Positions 31,124-40,412 of a DNA stretch of 64,000 nt are shown one piece after another. Position 1 is the stretch's first letter. Every line of letters starts with the position of its first letter. The position numbers and the translations under genes were made by a program. Where the stretch lies: the NCBI RefSeq assembly GCF_002220095.1, contig NZ_CP022372.1:1894501-1958500 (forward strand), read 5' to 3'. Under the pieces are notes generated by a model. It searched no databases and had not been told where the DNA came from. It was given only the letters and a program-made list of their open reading frames with translations. Source of the stretch: Bosea sp. AS-1 (GTDB taxonomy: Bacteria; Pseudomonadota; Alphaproteobacteria; Rhizobiales; Beijerinckiaceae).

Positions 31124-32530
31124 ATGAAGCTGCCGCCGAAGCTCGGCCCCATCCATTTCATCGGCATCGGCGGCATCGGCATGTCCGGCATCGCCGAGGT
31201 GCTGCATAATCTCGGCTACAAGGTGCAGGGCTCCGACGCCTCCGACGGCGCCAACGTCAAGCGCCTGGCGGAAAAGGGCATCACCACCTTCGTCGGCCAC
31301 AAGGCCGAGAACCTCGGCGAGGCCGAGGTCGTCGTGGTCTCGACCGCGATCAAGCGCGACAATCCCGAGCTCGCCGCCGCGCGTGAGATGCGCCTGCCGG
31401 TGGTGCGCCGGGCCGAGATGCTGGCCGAGCTGATGCGACTGAAGAGCTGCGTCGCCATCGCAGGCACCCATGGCAAGACGACCACGACCTCGCTGGTCGC
31501 GACGCTGCTGGAAAAGGGCGGGCTCGACCCGACCGTCATCAATGGCGGCATCATCAACGCTTACGGCACCAATGCCCGCATGGGCGAGAGCGACTGGATG
31601 GTGGTCGAGGCCGACGAATCCGACGGCACCTTCCTGAAGCTGCCGGCCGACGTGGCCATCGTCACCAATATCGACCCCGAGCATCTCGACCATTTCGGCA
31701 CCTTCGACGCGATCAAGGGCGCCTTCCGCTCCTTCGTCGAAAACCTGCCCTTCTACGGCTTCGCGGTGATGTGCATCGATCATCCGACCGTGCAGGGCCT
31801 CGTCGGCCAGATCACCGATCGGCGCGTCATCACCTATGGCGAGAACCCGCAGGCCGATTTCCGCTTGCTCGACATCGACCTTTCCGGCGGGCAGGCGCGC
31901 TTCACCCTCCTGATCCGCGACCGCAAGAACGGCCGCGACGAGGTCATCCGCGATCTCGTCATGCCGATGCCGGGCCACCACAACGCACTGAACGCGACCG
32001 CTGCCATCGCCGTCGCATACGACCTCGGCATTCCGGTCGAACGCATCCGCGAGTCGCTGGCCGGCTTCGGCGGCGTGAAGCGCCGCTTCACCAAGACGGG
32101 CGAGTGGAACGGTGCGCTGATCTTCGACGATTACGGCCATCACCCGGTCGAGATCGCCGCCGTGCTCAAGGCGGCGCGGGCCTCGACGAAGGGCAAGGTC
32201 ATCGCGGTCGTGCAGCCGCATCGCTATACGCGCCTGTCGAGCCTGTTCGACGACTTCGCCGCCTGCTTCAACGACGCCGACACGGTGATCGTGGCCGATA
32301 CCTATGCCGCCGGCGAGGCGCCGATCGCCGGGGCCGACCGTGATTCGCTGGTTGCCGGCATCAGGGCGCGCGGCCATCGGCATGCTCTGCCGCTGGAGGC
32401 TCCCGACAAGCTCGCGGGCATGGTGGCCGAGCTGGCCGGGCCGGGCGACTATGTCGTCTGCCTCGGCGCCGGCAACATCACGCAATGGGCCTATGCGCTG
32501 CCGGGAGAACTGGCCGCGCTGGAGAAGTGA
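31124..32530 (+). CDS. murC: UDP-N-acetylmuramate:L-alanine ligase
   Basis: 468 residues. MurC adds the first amino acid, L-Ala, to UDP-MurNAc. The N terminus [23 protein letters not shown] binds the UDP part; the ATP loop is [58 protein letters not shown] and [10 protein letters not shown] follow as in the family. The cytosolic enzyme uses the product of MurB, encoded next. Confidence 0.98.
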   Translation: MKLPPKLGPIHFIGIGGIGMSGIAEVLHNLGYKVQGSDASDGANVKRLAEKGITTFVGHKAENLGEAEVVVVSTAIKRDNPELAAAREMRLPVVRRAEMLAELMRLKSCVAIAGTHGKTTTTSLVATLLEKGGLDPTVINGGIINAYGTNARMGESDWMVVEADESDGTFLKLPADVAIVTNIDPEHLDHFGTFDAIKGAFRSFVENLPFYGFAVMCIDHPTVQGLVGQITDRRVITYGENPQADFRLLDIDLSGGQARFTLLIRDRKNGRDEVIRDLVMPMPGHHNALNATAAIAVAYDLGIPVERIRESLAGFGGVKRRFTKTGEWNGALIFDDYGHHPVEIAAVLKAARASTKGKVIAVVQPHRYTRLSSLFDDFAACFNDADTVIVADTYAAGEAPIAGADRDSLVAGIRARGHRHALPLEAPDKLAGMVAELAGPGDYVVCLGAGNITQWAYALPGELAALEK

Positions 32531-32552
32531 GGTCGGGCCTGCCGCAATTGCG

Positions 32553-32586
32553 CCGTCATGCTCGGGCTTGAGCCGGAGCATGACGG
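32553..32586. repeat. REP-like palindrome between murC and murB
   Basis: CCGTCATGCTC at 32553-32563 pairs perfectly with GAGCATGACGG at 32576-32586 around a 12-base loop. The form (GTCATGCTC ... GAGCATGAC) resembles short intergenic palindromes I recall as common in Hyphomicrobiales genomes. It shares its core with the repeat at the murE stop. No T-run follows, so it is more likely a dispersed repeat or mRNA stabiliser than a terminator. Confidence 0.6.
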
Positions 32587-32625
32587 CCTGTTCCGTTCCC
32601 GGTCTCGATGCTCTAAAGCGACGCC

Positions 32626-33552
32626 ATGCCCTTCCAGGATCTGACCTCTGACATCCGTGCCGCCGCGCCTGACCTGCGCGGGCGGCTCCTCGCCAACCAG
32701 GACCTCTCGGGCCTGACATGGTTTCGCGTGGGTGGGTCGGCGCAACTGCTGTTCACGCCGGCGGACGAGGAAGATCTCGCCTATCTGCTCTCGAAGCTGC
32801 CGGAGGACGTCCCGGTCACGGTGGTCGGGCTCGGCTCGAACCTCATCGTGCGTGACGGCGGCATTCCCGGCCTCGTCATCCGGCTCGGCGGCAAGGGCTT
32901 TGCCGAGATCAGCCGCGAGCCGGGGAACCGGCTGCGGGCCGGAACGGCGGTGCCGGACGTCAAGGTGGCCCGCGCTGCGGCCGATGCCTCGCTCGACGGG
33001 CTCGCCTTCTATCGCGGCATTCCCGGTTCGATCGGCGGGGCGCTGCGCATGAATGCGGGTGCCCATGGCGGCGAGACGACCGATGTGCTGGTCGAGGCGC
33101 GCGGCGTCACCCGCAAGGGCGAGCTGGTCACGCTCAGCCACGCCCAGATGGGCTTCACCTATCGCAATAGCGCCGAATCGACCCGAGAGATCATCTTCAC
33201 GTCGGCCCTGTTTCAGGGACGACCGGGCGAGCAGGCTGTCATCCAGGCCGAGATGGACCGGGTGACCCAGGCGCGCGAGGCGGCCCAGCCGATCAAGGAG
33301 CGCACCGGCGGCTCGACCTTCAAGAACCCCCAGGGCGGCAAGGCCTGGCAACTGATCGATGCGGCCGGCTGCCGTGGCCTGCGTGTCGGCGGGGCGCAGG
33401 TCTCGGAGATGCACTGCAACTTCCTGATCAACACCGGCGGCGCGACGGCCGCCGATGTCGAAGGGCTCGGCGAGGAGGTTCGCCGCCGGGTCAGGGAGAA
33501 TTCCGGTTTCGAGCTGCAGTGGGAGATCAAGCGGCTCGGGGTCGCGGCGTAA
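32626..33552 (+). CDS. murB: UDP-N-acetylenolpyruvoylglucosamine reductase
   Basis: 308 residues. MurB is the FAD enzyme that reduces the enolpyruvyl group of UDP-GlcNAc-enolpyruvate with NADPH, giving UDP-MurNAc. FAD-binding segments [16 protein letters not shown] and [23 protein letters not shown] are visible, as are [24 protein letters not shown] and the catalytic-loop region YRNSAES. The C terminus has GGSTFKNP and [23 protein letters not shown], marking a type I enzyme. Its last 26 bases overlap the 3' end of the convergent DMT transporter gene. Confidence 0.97.
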   Translation: MPFQDLTSDIRAAAPDLRGRLLANQDLSGLTWFRVGGSAQLLFTPADEEDLAYLLSKLPEDVPVTVVGLGSNLIVRDGGIPGLVIRLGGKGFAEISREPGNRLRAGTAVPDVKVARAAADASLDGLAFYRGIPGSIGGALRMNAGAHGGETTDVLVEARGVTRKGELVTLSHAQMGFTYRNSAESTREIIFTSALFQGRPGEQAVIQAEMDRVTQAREAAQPIKERTGGSTFKNPQGGKAWQLIDAAGCRGLRVGGAQVSEMHCNFLINTGGATAADVEGLGEEVRRRVRENSGFELQWEIKRLGVAA

Positions 33553-34414
33553 CGGCTGCGGCCGGGCGGCGCGAGAGCAGCATCCCGGCAACGGTCGAAC
33601 CCAGGATGACCGCGATGCCGAGGAGCTGGATGCCGCCGAGCCATTGGCCGAGCAGGACGGCGCCGAGAATCGTGGCGACCGTCGGGCTGAGCAGGCCGAG
33701 GAAGGCGACGCTCGAGCCCAGCGCGGTGATGCCCCTGACCCAGAACCAATAGGCCAGCGCTGTGCCGATCAGGACGAGGTAGGCGAGACCGAGCCCGTTC
33801 AGAGGCGTCGGCACCGGCGGCAGGCCTTCGACCAGCAGCGCGACCGGCAGCAGGATCAGCCCGCCCAGCGTGAGCTGCCAGGCGGCCAGCGCCAGCGGCG
33901 ATCCCATCCTGCCCCAGCGCTCGATCAGTACGGTTCCGGTCGCCATCGAGGCGGCGCTGGCAAGGCCGGCGACGAGGCCGATGACGTCCGGCCTCGCATG
34001 CGGATCGAGCACCAGTAGCGCCACTCCGATCAGGCCCGCGAGCGCGGCGAGGATCTGGCCGCGGCCCGGGCGCCGGGCGAGCAGGGGCCAGGCCAGCAGG
34101 CCGACGATCAAGGGCTGGATCGAGCTGACCGTAGCGGCGAGCCCGCCGGGCAGGCGCGCGGCACTGACGAAGAGCAGCGCGAAGAACAGCCCGATATTGG
34201 CGAGACCAAGCGCCGCGAGCGGCAGGAGTTTGTCGCGTGGCGGCAAGCCGGGGCCGAGCGCCATCAGCAGGAGCCCGGCCGGCAGCGCCCTCAGCGCGCC
34301 GACCAGCAGCGGATGATCGACCGGGAGCGTCTGGGTGAAGACGATATAGGTCGAGCCCCAGAGGCAGGGCACGAGGATTGTGGTCAGCAGCGTTCTGTTC
34401 AGGCTGAGCGGCAT
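33527..34414 (-). CDS. DMT-superfamily transporter (EamA domains)
   Basis: 295 residues with ten predicted membrane helices arranged as two EamA repeats (about 8-135 and 150-280). The first repeat has the family's [14 protein letters not shown] start; the second has [27 protein letters not shown] and [35 protein letters not shown]. EamA proteins export amino acids, metabolites or drugs; the substrate is unknown here. The gene is on the opposite strand to dcw, overlaps the end of murB by 26 bases and is divergent from a MarR regulator. It is part of the second module inside dcw. Confidence 0.92.
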   Translation of the reverse strand: MPLSLNRTLLTTILVPCLWGSTYIVFTQTLPVDHPLLVGALRALPAGLLLMALGPGLPPRDKLLPLAALGLANIGLFFALLFVSAARLPGGLAATVSSIQPLIVGLLAWPLLARRPGRGQILAALAGLIGVALLVLDPHARPDVIGLVAGLASAASMATGTVLIERWGRMGSPLALAAWQLTLGGLILLPVALLVEGLPPVPTPLNGLGLAYLVLIGTALAYWFWVRGITALGSSVAFLGLLSPTVATILGAVLLGQWLGGIQLLGIAVILGSTVAGMLLSRRPAAAVTPRPRAA

Positions 34415-34474
34415 GGCGGAACTCCGAGGCGCGCAGAGCTTGGCTTCCGGGCGGGCCGGCGCTATCTCTATTCG

Positions 34475-34508
34475 ACGTCATATATTTCGATATCAAAATA
34501 TATGACGT
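34475..34508. promoter_or_regulatory. Perfect 13-bp inverted repeat, probable MarR operator
   Basis: ACGTCATATATTT at 34475-34487 pairs perfectly with AAATATATGACGT at 34496-34508 around an 8-base spacer (CGATATCA). The site sits in a sharp AT-rich island between the divergent eamA-type gene (start 34414) and the marR-type gene (start 34532). It ends 13 bases before the ribosome-binding site of marR, so the regulator could repress itself and the transporter. Confidence 0.75.
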
Positions 34509-34531
34509 GAAAATATTTGCAAGGAGCGAAG

Positions 34532-35029
34532 ATGGCTCGAGGTCGGCCCGAGGCTCAGGGCGGAGTGATGGATTCGATCCTGGCACAATGGCGGCGGGAA
34601 CGGCCGGACATCGATCCGAGCGTCATGGCCGTCTGCGGCGACCTGTGGCGAGCCGCCGATCGGGTGCGCGACGGGGTTGCCGCCAATCTGACGGCGGATG
34701 ACCTCGACCTTGCCGGCTTCGACGTGCTGTTGACCCTGCGACGGCAGGGCAGGGGCAGCGCGCTGTCGCCGTCCGAACTGGCTCAGGACATGATGATCTC
34801 GACCTCGGCGATGACGAACCGGCTCGACCGCCTCCAGAAGCGCGGGTTGATCGAGCGGCTTGCGGACCCGCAGGACCGCCGGGCGCTGCGCGTGGTCCTG
34901 ACGGAAGCGGGCTTCGCGTTGGCGGAGCGAATCGTCGTCTCGCATGTCGCGACCGAGGAGCGGCTGGTGAGCGCGCTGTCGCCGGACGAGCGCGCCGAAC
35001 TGCGACGGCTGCTCGCCAAAATCGGCTGA
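34532..35029 (+). CDS. MarR-family regulator, divergent from the DMT transporter
   Basis: 165 residues. A winged-helix core spans about 60-130 (LSPSELAQDMMISTSAMTNRLDRLQKRGLIERLADPQDRRALRVVLTEAGFAL). The N terminus (MARGRPEAQGGVMDSILAQWRRERPDIDP) is longer than in small MarR proteins and resembles the group that regulates DMT transporters. ATG 34532 is chosen because AAGGAG lies 5 bases upstream. Neither OhrR-type nor other sensing Cys is obvious. It is probably an autorepressor that also controls the exporter; the ligand is unknown. Confidence 0.88.
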   Translation: MARGRPEAQGGVMDSILAQWRRERPDIDPSVMAVCGDLWRAADRVRDGVAANLTADDLDLAGFDVLLTLRRQGRGSALSPSELAQDMMISTSAMTNRLDRLQKRGLIERLADPQDRRALRVVLTEAGFALAERIVVSHVATEERLVSALSPDERAELRRLLAKIG

Positions 35030-35061
35030 TTTCGGGCAGGTTAACGCCCATGAGTGGATGG

Positions 35062-35076
35062 TTAACGAGCTGTTAA
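35062..35076 (+). promoter_or_regulatory. Full CtrA box (TTAA-N7-TTAA) upstream of ddl
   Basis: TTAA at 35062-35065 and TTAA at 35073-35076, seven bases apart, make an exact match to the CtrA consensus. It is flanked as GTTAAC ... GTTAACCAT, so it also contains the TTAACCAT octamer (35073-35080). It lies 45 bases before the ddl start, right after the inserted marR gene. Another TTAACG is at 35041. This is the best candidate for cell-cycle control of the ddl-ftsQAZ block. Confidence 0.7.
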
Positions 35077-35120
35077 CCATCTCCGGTGAGGTTCGACGAA
35101 CACGTCGAACGAGGGCCGGC

Positions 35121-36035
35121 ATGAGCAAACACGTCGCAGTGCTGATGGGGGCATGGTCCGTCGAACGGGAGGTCAGCCTCAACAGCGGTGCGGCTTGCGC
35201 GCGCGCCCTGGAAGGTCAGGGCTTCCGCGTCACCCGCGTCGACGTGCAGCGCGATATCGCCGAGGTGTTGGCGAAGCTCAAGCCCGATGTCGCCTTCAAC
35301 GCCCTGCATGGCCGCTTCGGCGAGGACGGCACGATCCAGGGCGTGCTCGAGATCCTGCGCATTCCCTATACCCATTCGGGCGTGCTGGCCTCCGCGCTGG
35401 CGATCCGCAAGGACCGGGCGAAGACGGTGGTGAAGGCGGCCGGTGTGCCGGTTGCGCACGGCGTCAACGTCTCGCGCTTCGCCGCTGCGAAGAACCATGT
35501 GCTGCCGCCGCCCTATGTGCTGAAGCCGATCGACGAAGGCTCCTCCGTCGGCGTCGTGATCGTGAAGAAGGGGCGGGAACACCCACCGCAGGAGATCGCC
35601 CGGCCGGATTGGCCTTGCGGCGAAATGCTGCTCGCCGAGACCTTCATTGCGGGGCGTGAACTGACCTGCGCGGTGATGGGCGACCGGGCGCTGGGTGTGA
35701 CCGAAATACAAGCCGCAACCGGCGAATTTTACGACTATGACGCGAAGTACGCGAAAGGCGGCTCGATCCACATCTGTCCGGCTCAAATTTTACCGAAAAT
35801 TTACCAGCAGATCGAAGAGTGTGCGTTAACGGCGCATCAAGCAATCGGATGCCGGGGCGTCAGCCGATCTGACTTTCGCTACGACGACGAGACCGACACG
35901 CTCGTCTGGTTGGAAGTCAATACGCAGCCCGGGATGACCGAGACCAGCCTGGTGCCCGAACTGGCTGCCCATGCGGGCCTGAATTTCGGTGAGCTCGTCA
36001 AATGGATGGTGCAGGACGCCTCCCTCGATCGGTGA
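35121..36035 (+). CDS. ddl: D-alanine:D-alanine ligase
   Basis: 304 residues, ATP-grasp fold. Ddl makes the D-Ala-D-Ala dipeptide used by MurF. It has the N-terminal VAVLMGAWSVEREVSLNSG (the usual GG is GA here), HGRFGEDGTIQGVLEIL, IPYTHSGVLASALAIRKD, the ATP-binding KPIDEGSSVGVVIV, and the C-terminal magnesium-site WLEVNTQPGMTETSLVPE. ATG 35121 fits the family and has GAGGG 5 bases upstream. Around 35695-35850 codon use turns AT-rich, and a CtrA-like motif lies there, suggesting an internal promoter for ftsQ. Confidence 0.96.
   Translation: MSKHVAVLMGAWSVEREVSLNSGAACARALEGQGFRVTRVDVQRDIAEVLAKLKPDVAFNALHGRFGEDGTIQGVLEILRIPYTHSGVLASALAIRKDRAKTVVKAAGVPVAHGVNVSRFAAAKNHVLPPPYVLKPIDEGSSVGVVIVKKGREHPPQEIARPDWPCGEMLLAETFIAGRELTCAVMGDRALGVTEIQAATGEFYDYDAKYAKGGSIHICPAQILPKIYQQIEECALTAHQAIGCRGVSRSDFRYDDETDTLVWLEVNTQPGMTETSLVPELAAHAGLNFGELVKWMVQDASLDR
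35790..35804 (+). promoter_or_regulatory. CtrA-like TTAC-N7-TTAC motif inside ddl
   Basis: TTAC at 35790-35793 and TTAC at 35801-35804 have the 7-base spacing of a CtrA box, with one mismatch per half. A GTTAACG lies 22 bases further on (35825). The stretch uses AT-rich synonymous codons unlike the rest of ddl. In Caulobacter the ftsQA promoter is upstream of ftsQ and bound by CtrA, so an internal ftsQAZ promoter is plausible here. Confidence 0.45.
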
Positions 36036-36040
36036 AAGCG

Positions 36041-36970
36041 ATGAAGGTGAAACCCTCTTCGCGCCTGCCGGTCGTGGCGACCGGCCCGCAGCTGCTGATC
36101 GGCAGTGAGCGGCAAGGGCGCTGGCTGCGGCGCCCCCGCCGTTCGGCTCAGCCGCTGTCGGAGCGGGTGCCGCGCGGCGTCGGTTCCTGGCTTGCTGTCG
36201 GCTTCCTCGCGCTCAGCCTCGGCTCCGGCTTCGTCATCGGCGGGCAGTATCAGGCCATGCAGGACGCCTATGGCGCGCCGCGGCACATGATCGCGCGCAT
36301 GCTCGGTTTCGGCATCGACCGTGTCACCATCTCCGGCCTGTCGGGCCTCTCGGAGCAGGAGGTGCTGGTCGCCGCCGGCATCGATGCGAAGACCTCACTG
36401 GTGTTCTTCGACGCCGACGAGGCGCGCAAGCAGCTCGAGGCCAATCCGCTGATTCGAGAGGCTCAGGTCCGCAAGCTCTATCCGGGCGAGATTTCGATCT
36501 CGCTCACCGAGCGCGAGCCCTATGCACTCTGGCAGGTCAAGGGCGAGCTCTTCGTGATCGCTGCGGATGGCACGGTGATCGACAAGATGGATGACGGCCG
36601 CTTCGCCTATCTGCCGCTGGTCGTCGGGAAGAACGCCAACAACCGCGCCAGCGAGTATCTGGCGCTGCGCAAGGAGGCCGGTCCGCTGGCCCAGCATATC
36701 CGCGCCGGCATGCTGGTCTCCGACCGGCGCTGGGACATCAAGCTCGACAACGGCATGGATGTGCGCCTGCCGGAAATCAAGCCGGAAGTCGCGATGCAGC
36801 GGCTGATCTCGCTCGAGACCAACGACCGCATCCTCGACAAGGACATCCTGGCGCTCGATCTGCGTCAGCCCGACCGGGTTATCGCCCGCCTCTCCGAAGA
36901 AGCCGCAGCCGCCCGCGCCGACATGCTGAAGAACCGCAACAAGGCCAAGAAGAAGGGAGGCGAGGCATGA
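36041..36970 (+). CDS. ftsQ: Cell division protein FtsQ
   Basis: About 309 residues. A basic cytoplasmic tail (GRWLRRPRRSAQPLSERVPRG) leads to one membrane helix (VGSWLAVGFLALSLGSGFVIGG). The periplasmic POTRA domain begins at FGIDRVTISGLSGLSEQEVLVAAGI and contains LEANPLIREAQVRKLYPGEISISLTEREPYALWQ, followed by a beta domain and a Lys-rich C terminus. FtsQ scaffolds FtsL/FtsB at the septum. Starts at 36002, 36032 (GTG overlapping the ddl stop) and 36041 are all possible; 36041 is chosen as the first ATG after ddl ends. The stop overlaps the ftsA ATG. Confidence 0.93.
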   Translation: MKVKPSSRLPVVATGPQLLIGSERQGRWLRRPRRSAQPLSERVPRGVGSWLAVGFLALSLGSGFVIGGQYQAMQDAYGAPRHMIARMLGFGIDRVTISGLSGLSEQEVLVAAGIDAKTSLVFFDADEARKQLEANPLIREAQVRKLYPGEISISLTEREPYALWQVKGELFVIAADGTVIDKMDDGRFAYLPLVVGKNANNRASEYLALRKEAGPLAQHIRAGMLVSDRRWDIKLDNGMDVRLPEIKPEVAMQRLISLETNDRILDKDILALDLRQPDRVIARLSEEAAAARADMLKNRNKAKKKGGEA

Positions 36971-38298
36971 ACCACTTCACCTCCCAGGGTTTGACACCGC
37001 GCATGCGCCCGCTCTCGGCACGCAAGAGCGCGATCCTCTCGATCCTCGACATCGGCACCAGCAAGGTCGTCTGCCTGATCGCGGAGTTGAATCCGGCCGA
37101 AGCCAATGAGCGGCTGCGCGGACGCACCCATGTCGCGCGGATCATCGGCATCGGCCATCAGCGCTCGCTCGGCCTCAAGGGCGGGGCGATCATCGATCTC
37201 GAAAGCGCCGAGCGCGCCATCCGGGCCTCCGTCGACGCCGCCGAGCGCATGGCGAAGGTCGAGGTGCAGTCGGTCATCGTCAACCTGACCGGCGGGCGCA
37301 TCGGCTCGCAGCATTATGCGGCCGGCGTCGACCTGCGCTCGGGCTCGGTCGGCGATGCCGACATCAAGCGTGTGCTCGCCACTGCCGCCACCCATGCGAT
37401 CCGCCCCGGCAAGGCCGTGCTCCATGCTCTGCCGACCGGCTATGCGCTGGACGGCGTACCGGGCGTGCTCGACCCGCGCGGGCTGATCGGCGGCAAGCTC
37501 TCGGTCGACATGCATGTCGTCGCCAGCGAGGCGGCGGCGGCGCGCAACGTCATGCTCGCGGTCGAACGCTGCCATCTCGAGGTCGAGGCGGTGGTCGCGA
37601 CGCCTTACGCTTCCGGTCTCTCCGTGCTGGTCGACGACGAGGCGGAGATGGGCGTGGTCGTCGTCGACCTCGGCGGCGGCACCACGAGCCTCGGCGTCTT
37701 CGCCGGTGGCCATATGATGCATGCCGACGCCATCGCGGTCGGCGGCAACCACATCACCATGGATGTGGCGCGTGGGCTTTCCACCCGGGTCTCGGCGGCC
37801 GAGCGGCTGAAGACGCTGCACGGCTCCTGCATCGCCAGCGCCTCGGACGAGCGCGACATGATCGCGGTGCCGCAGGTCGACGACGACGAGCGCGACATGC
37901 CGAACCATCTCGCCAAGTCGCATCTCATCCGCATCATCAAGCCGCGCGTCGAGGAGATCCTCGAGCTCGTGCGCGACCGGCTGACCAATGCCGGCTTCTC
38001 GGCGCAGGCCGGGCGGCGCGTCGTCCTGACCGGCGGGGCCTGCCAGCTCACCGGCTTGCCGGAAGTGGCGCGGCGCATCCTCGGCGGCCAGGTCCGCACC
38101 GGCCGCCCGCTCGGCATCAAGGGATTGCCCGAGGCGGGCAAGGGCCCGGCCTTCTCTGCGGCGGTCGGCCTGCTGGTCTACCCGCAGGTCGCCCATGTCG
38201 AGCATTTCGAACCACGCGCCGCCGGCGGGCGCTATTTCGCGACCGGGACGGACGGCTACTTCTCGCGCGTCGGGCGGTGGCTGAAGGACAGTTTCTAG
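36967..38298 (+). CDS. ftsA: Cell division protein FtsA
   Basis: 443 residues, actin-like ATPase. FtsA tethers FtsZ filaments to the membrane through a C-terminal amphipathic helix, here within YFSRVGRWLKDSF. Actin-fold segments are visible: SILDIGTSKVVCLIAEL (phosphate 1), the SHS2 insertion near VNLTGGRIGSQHYAAGV, VVVDLGGGTTSLGVFAGG (phosphate 2) and RVVLTGGACQLTGLPEVARRI (adenosine). The ATG overlaps the ftsQ stop. The N-terminal extension of about 20 residues is common in this order. Confidence 0.97.
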   Translation: MNHFTSQGLTPRMRPLSARKSAILSILDIGTSKVVCLIAELNPAEANERLRGRTHVARIIGIGHQRSLGLKGGAIIDLESAERAIRASVDAAERMAKVEVQSVIVNLTGGRIGSQHYAAGVDLRSGSVGDADIKRVLATAATHAIRPGKAVLHALPTGYALDGVPGVLDPRGLIGGKLSVDMHVVASEAAAARNVMLAVERCHLEVEAVVATPYASGLSVLVDDEAEMGVVVVDLGGGTTSLGVFAGGHMMHADAIAVGGNHITMDVARGLSTRVSAAERLKTLHGSCIASASDERDMIAVPQVDDDERDMPNHLAKSHLIRIIKPRVEEILELVRDRLTNAGFSAQAGRRVVLTGGACQLTGLPEVARRILGGQVRTGRPLGIKGLPEAGKGPAFSAAVGLLVYPQVAHVEHFEPRAAGGRYFATGTDGYFSRVGRWLKDSF

Positions 38299-38420
38299 AA
38301 CGTGGCGGAAGCCAGGTTCGAGATTTGAGTGAGTACCGCCCGCTCCGGTGGGCACGGCGTCAAACGTAGCAATCGACGGCTCCCGCCAGGCGCCGATCAA
38401 AGGGATCAGAAGAGGCAATC

Positions 38421-40118
38421 ATGGCGATGAATCTGCAAGCCCCGGACATCCGGGAACTCAAGCCCCGCATCACGGTGTTCGGTGTCGGCGGCGCGGGCGG
38501 CAATGCGGTCAACAACATGATCGAGGCCGGCCTCGACGGCGTCGACTTCGTCTGCGCCAACACCGACGCCCAGGCGCTGGCACTGTCGCGCTCCTCGCGC
38601 ATCATCCAGATGGGCCTCCAGGTCACCGAGGGTCTCGGCGCCGGCTCGCAGCCGGAAGTCGGCCGGGCAGCGGCCGAGGAAGTCATCGACGAGATTCGCG
38701 ATCACCTGGCGGGCGCACACATGGTCTTCATCACCGCCGGCATGGGCGGTGGCACCGGCACGGGCGCTGCCCCGGCCATCGCCCGCGTCGCCCGCGACAT
38801 GGGGATCCTGACCGTCGGCGTCGTCACCAAGCCGTTCCAGTTCGAGGGCCAGCGCCGCATGCGTATGGCGGAGGCCGGCATCGCCGAGCTGAACGAGGCG
38901 GTCGACACGCTGATCGTCATCCCGAACCAGAACCTGTTCCGCGTCGCCAACGAGACCACCGGCTTCGCCGACGCCTTCGGCATGGCCGACCAGGTGCTCT
39001 ATTCGGGCGTTGCCTGCATCACCGACCTGATGGTTCGCCCCGGCCTGATCAACCTCGACTTCGCCGATGTCCGCGCCGTCATGCGCGGCATGGGCAAGGC
39101 GATGATGGGCACCGGTGAGGCGCAGGGCGAGAAGCGCGCGCTGACCGCGGCCCAGGCCGCGATCAACAACCCGCTGCTCGACGACATCTCGATGAAGGGC
39201 GCACGCGGCCTGCTGATCTCGATCACCGGCGGGCGCGACATGAAGCTCTACGAGGTCGACGAGGCCGCCACCCGCATCCGCGAGGAGGTCGATTCGGAGG
39301 CCAACATCATCGTCGGCGCGACCTTCGACGAATCGCTTGAAGGCACCGTGCGCGTTTCCGTCGTCGCCACCGGCATCGACAAGCCGATCTCCCAGGTCGG
39401 CGAGGTCGACGAGACCGAGGCCCGCATCGCCCAGGTCGCCGAGCGCCTGAAGCAGGAGGCCCGCCTGCGCTCGACCGGCGCGCCGCAGGCGGCCCGCCCG
39501 GCTCCGCAGCCGGCTCCGGGTCCTGTCGTCGAGACCGCCCGCGTCGCTCCGCTTGCCGAACCGGCCCCGGTCGCGCAGGTCGCGCAGGGCATCCACATCG
39601 AGCCGGTGCAGCCGCGCCCGGTGATGGTCGCCGCGCCGGCTCCCGAGCCGATGGCTCCGGCCGAGCCCAGCCTGCATCTCGACGACAGCTTCATCCCGCC
39701 GATGCCGGAGCGCGCCGTGCGCCCGACCCGCATGCCGCGGATCGAGGATCTGCCGGCTCCGGGCCAGGCGCAGCTCCATGCCCAGCGCGGTGCCCAGCCC
39801 GTGCCGCAGGCGCCGAGCGCCGTCGAGCAGAAGCGCATGTCGCTGATGCAGCGCCTTGCCTCGGTCGGCTTCGGCCGCAAGGATGAGGAAACCGAAGCCC
39901 CGGCTCCCGCGCCGATGCCGGTGCGCCAGGCCCCGGCCATGCCGCAGGCGGCCGCGCCGAGCGCCGCCCATGCCGAATACATGCGTCGCCCGGCTCCGCA
40001 GCCGGCTGCGCGTCCGGCTCAGGGCCAGCTCGACCCGCACGGCCGCGCCGCTCCGGCTCGCAACAGCGAGGACGACCATCTGGAGATCCCGGCTTTCCTG
40101 CGCCGCCAGGCGAACTGA
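38421..40118 (+). CDS. ftsZ: Cell division GTPase FtsZ
   Basis: 565 residues. The GTPase domain occupies about 14-320, with [10 protein letters not shown] starting at residue 109 and the NTDAQAL and NVDFADVR-type segments ([11 protein letters not shown]) of tubulin-like proteins. A long Pro/Ala-rich linker of about 220 residues follows, then the conserved C-terminal peptide [12 protein letters not shown] that binds FtsA and other partners. Long linkers are usual in this order. ATG 38421 has AGAGG upstream. The 122-base gap after ftsA suggests a separate promoter. A strong terminator follows. Confidence 0.98.
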   Translation: MAMNLQAPDIRELKPRITVFGVGGAGGNAVNNMIEAGLDGVDFVCANTDAQALALSRSSRIIQMGLQVTEGLGAGSQPEVGRAAAEEVIDEIRDHLAGAHMVFITAGMGGGTGTGAAPAIARVARDMGILTVGVVTKPFQFEGQRRMRMAEAGIAELNEAVDTLIVIPNQNLFRVANETTGFADAFGMADQVLYSGVACITDLMVRPGLINLDFADVRAVMRGMGKAMMGTGEAQGEKRALTAAQAAINNPLLDDISMKGARGLLISITGGRDMKLYEVDEAATRIREEVDSEANIIVGATFDESLEGTVRVSVVATGIDKPISQVGEVDETEARIAQVAERLKQEARLRSTGAPQAARPAPQPAPGPVVETARVAPLAEPAPVAQVAQGIHIEPVQPRPVMVAAPAPEPMAPAEPSLHLDDSFIPPMPERAVRPTRMPRIEDLPAPGQAQLHAQRGAQPVPQAPSAVEQKRMSLMQRLASVGFGRKDEETEAPAPAPMPVRQAPAMPQAAAPSAAHAEYMRRPAPQPAARPAQGQLDPHGRAAPARNSEDDHLEIPAFLRRQAN

Positions 40119-40147
40119 GACCGGGCTCTTCACGGCATTGCACAGCT

Positions 40148-40176
40148 CCCGCCGCGCCCCTCGCGCGGCGGGATTT
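40148..40176 (+). terminator. Terminator hairpin after ftsZ
   Basis: CCCGCCGCGC at 40148-40157 pairs perfectly with GCGCGGCGGG at 40163-40172 around a 5-base loop (CCCTC), followed by ATTTC. It lies 30 bases after the ftsZ stop. It would close the dcw transcript and separate lpxC as its own unit. Confidence 0.75.
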
Positions 40177-40182
40177 CGCTTG

Positions 40183-40197
40183 TTAAAAAATCGTTAT
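40183..40197 (+). promoter_or_regulatory. CtrA-like box (TTAA-N7-TTAT) upstream of lpxC
   Basis: TTAA at 40183-40186 and TTAT at 40194-40197 are seven bases apart, one mismatch from the CtrA consensus. The site lies in the AT-rich part of the 294-base ftsZ-lpxC gap, about 215 bases before lpxC. The rest of the gap has no supported gene and probably holds the lpxC promoter and leader. Confidence 0.45.
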
Positions 40198-40412
40198 CTT
40201 TCAGCCTGTTATTGTTCCGCTCGCAATCTTTCCGACTGTAACACAGCGAAAGAAAGCGTGATTTTGAGCGGCTGCCGCGAAGGCTTATGTTGCGGCCGCA
40301 TCAAGAGGATAGCCTACCGGATTCGGCTTGATGCCGGATTTGGAGATGTCGCCGCCGGCGGTCGCTGCACAGCAGCGGAGATGGGTCGCGGCGACCGGGA
40401 TTGGATAACGGA

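Noticed and set aside
29890..32719. Long minus-strand frames (433 and 588 codons) opposite murG/murC
   Set aside because: Shadows of murG and murC, whose motifs and tight spacing leave no doubt about the coding strand.
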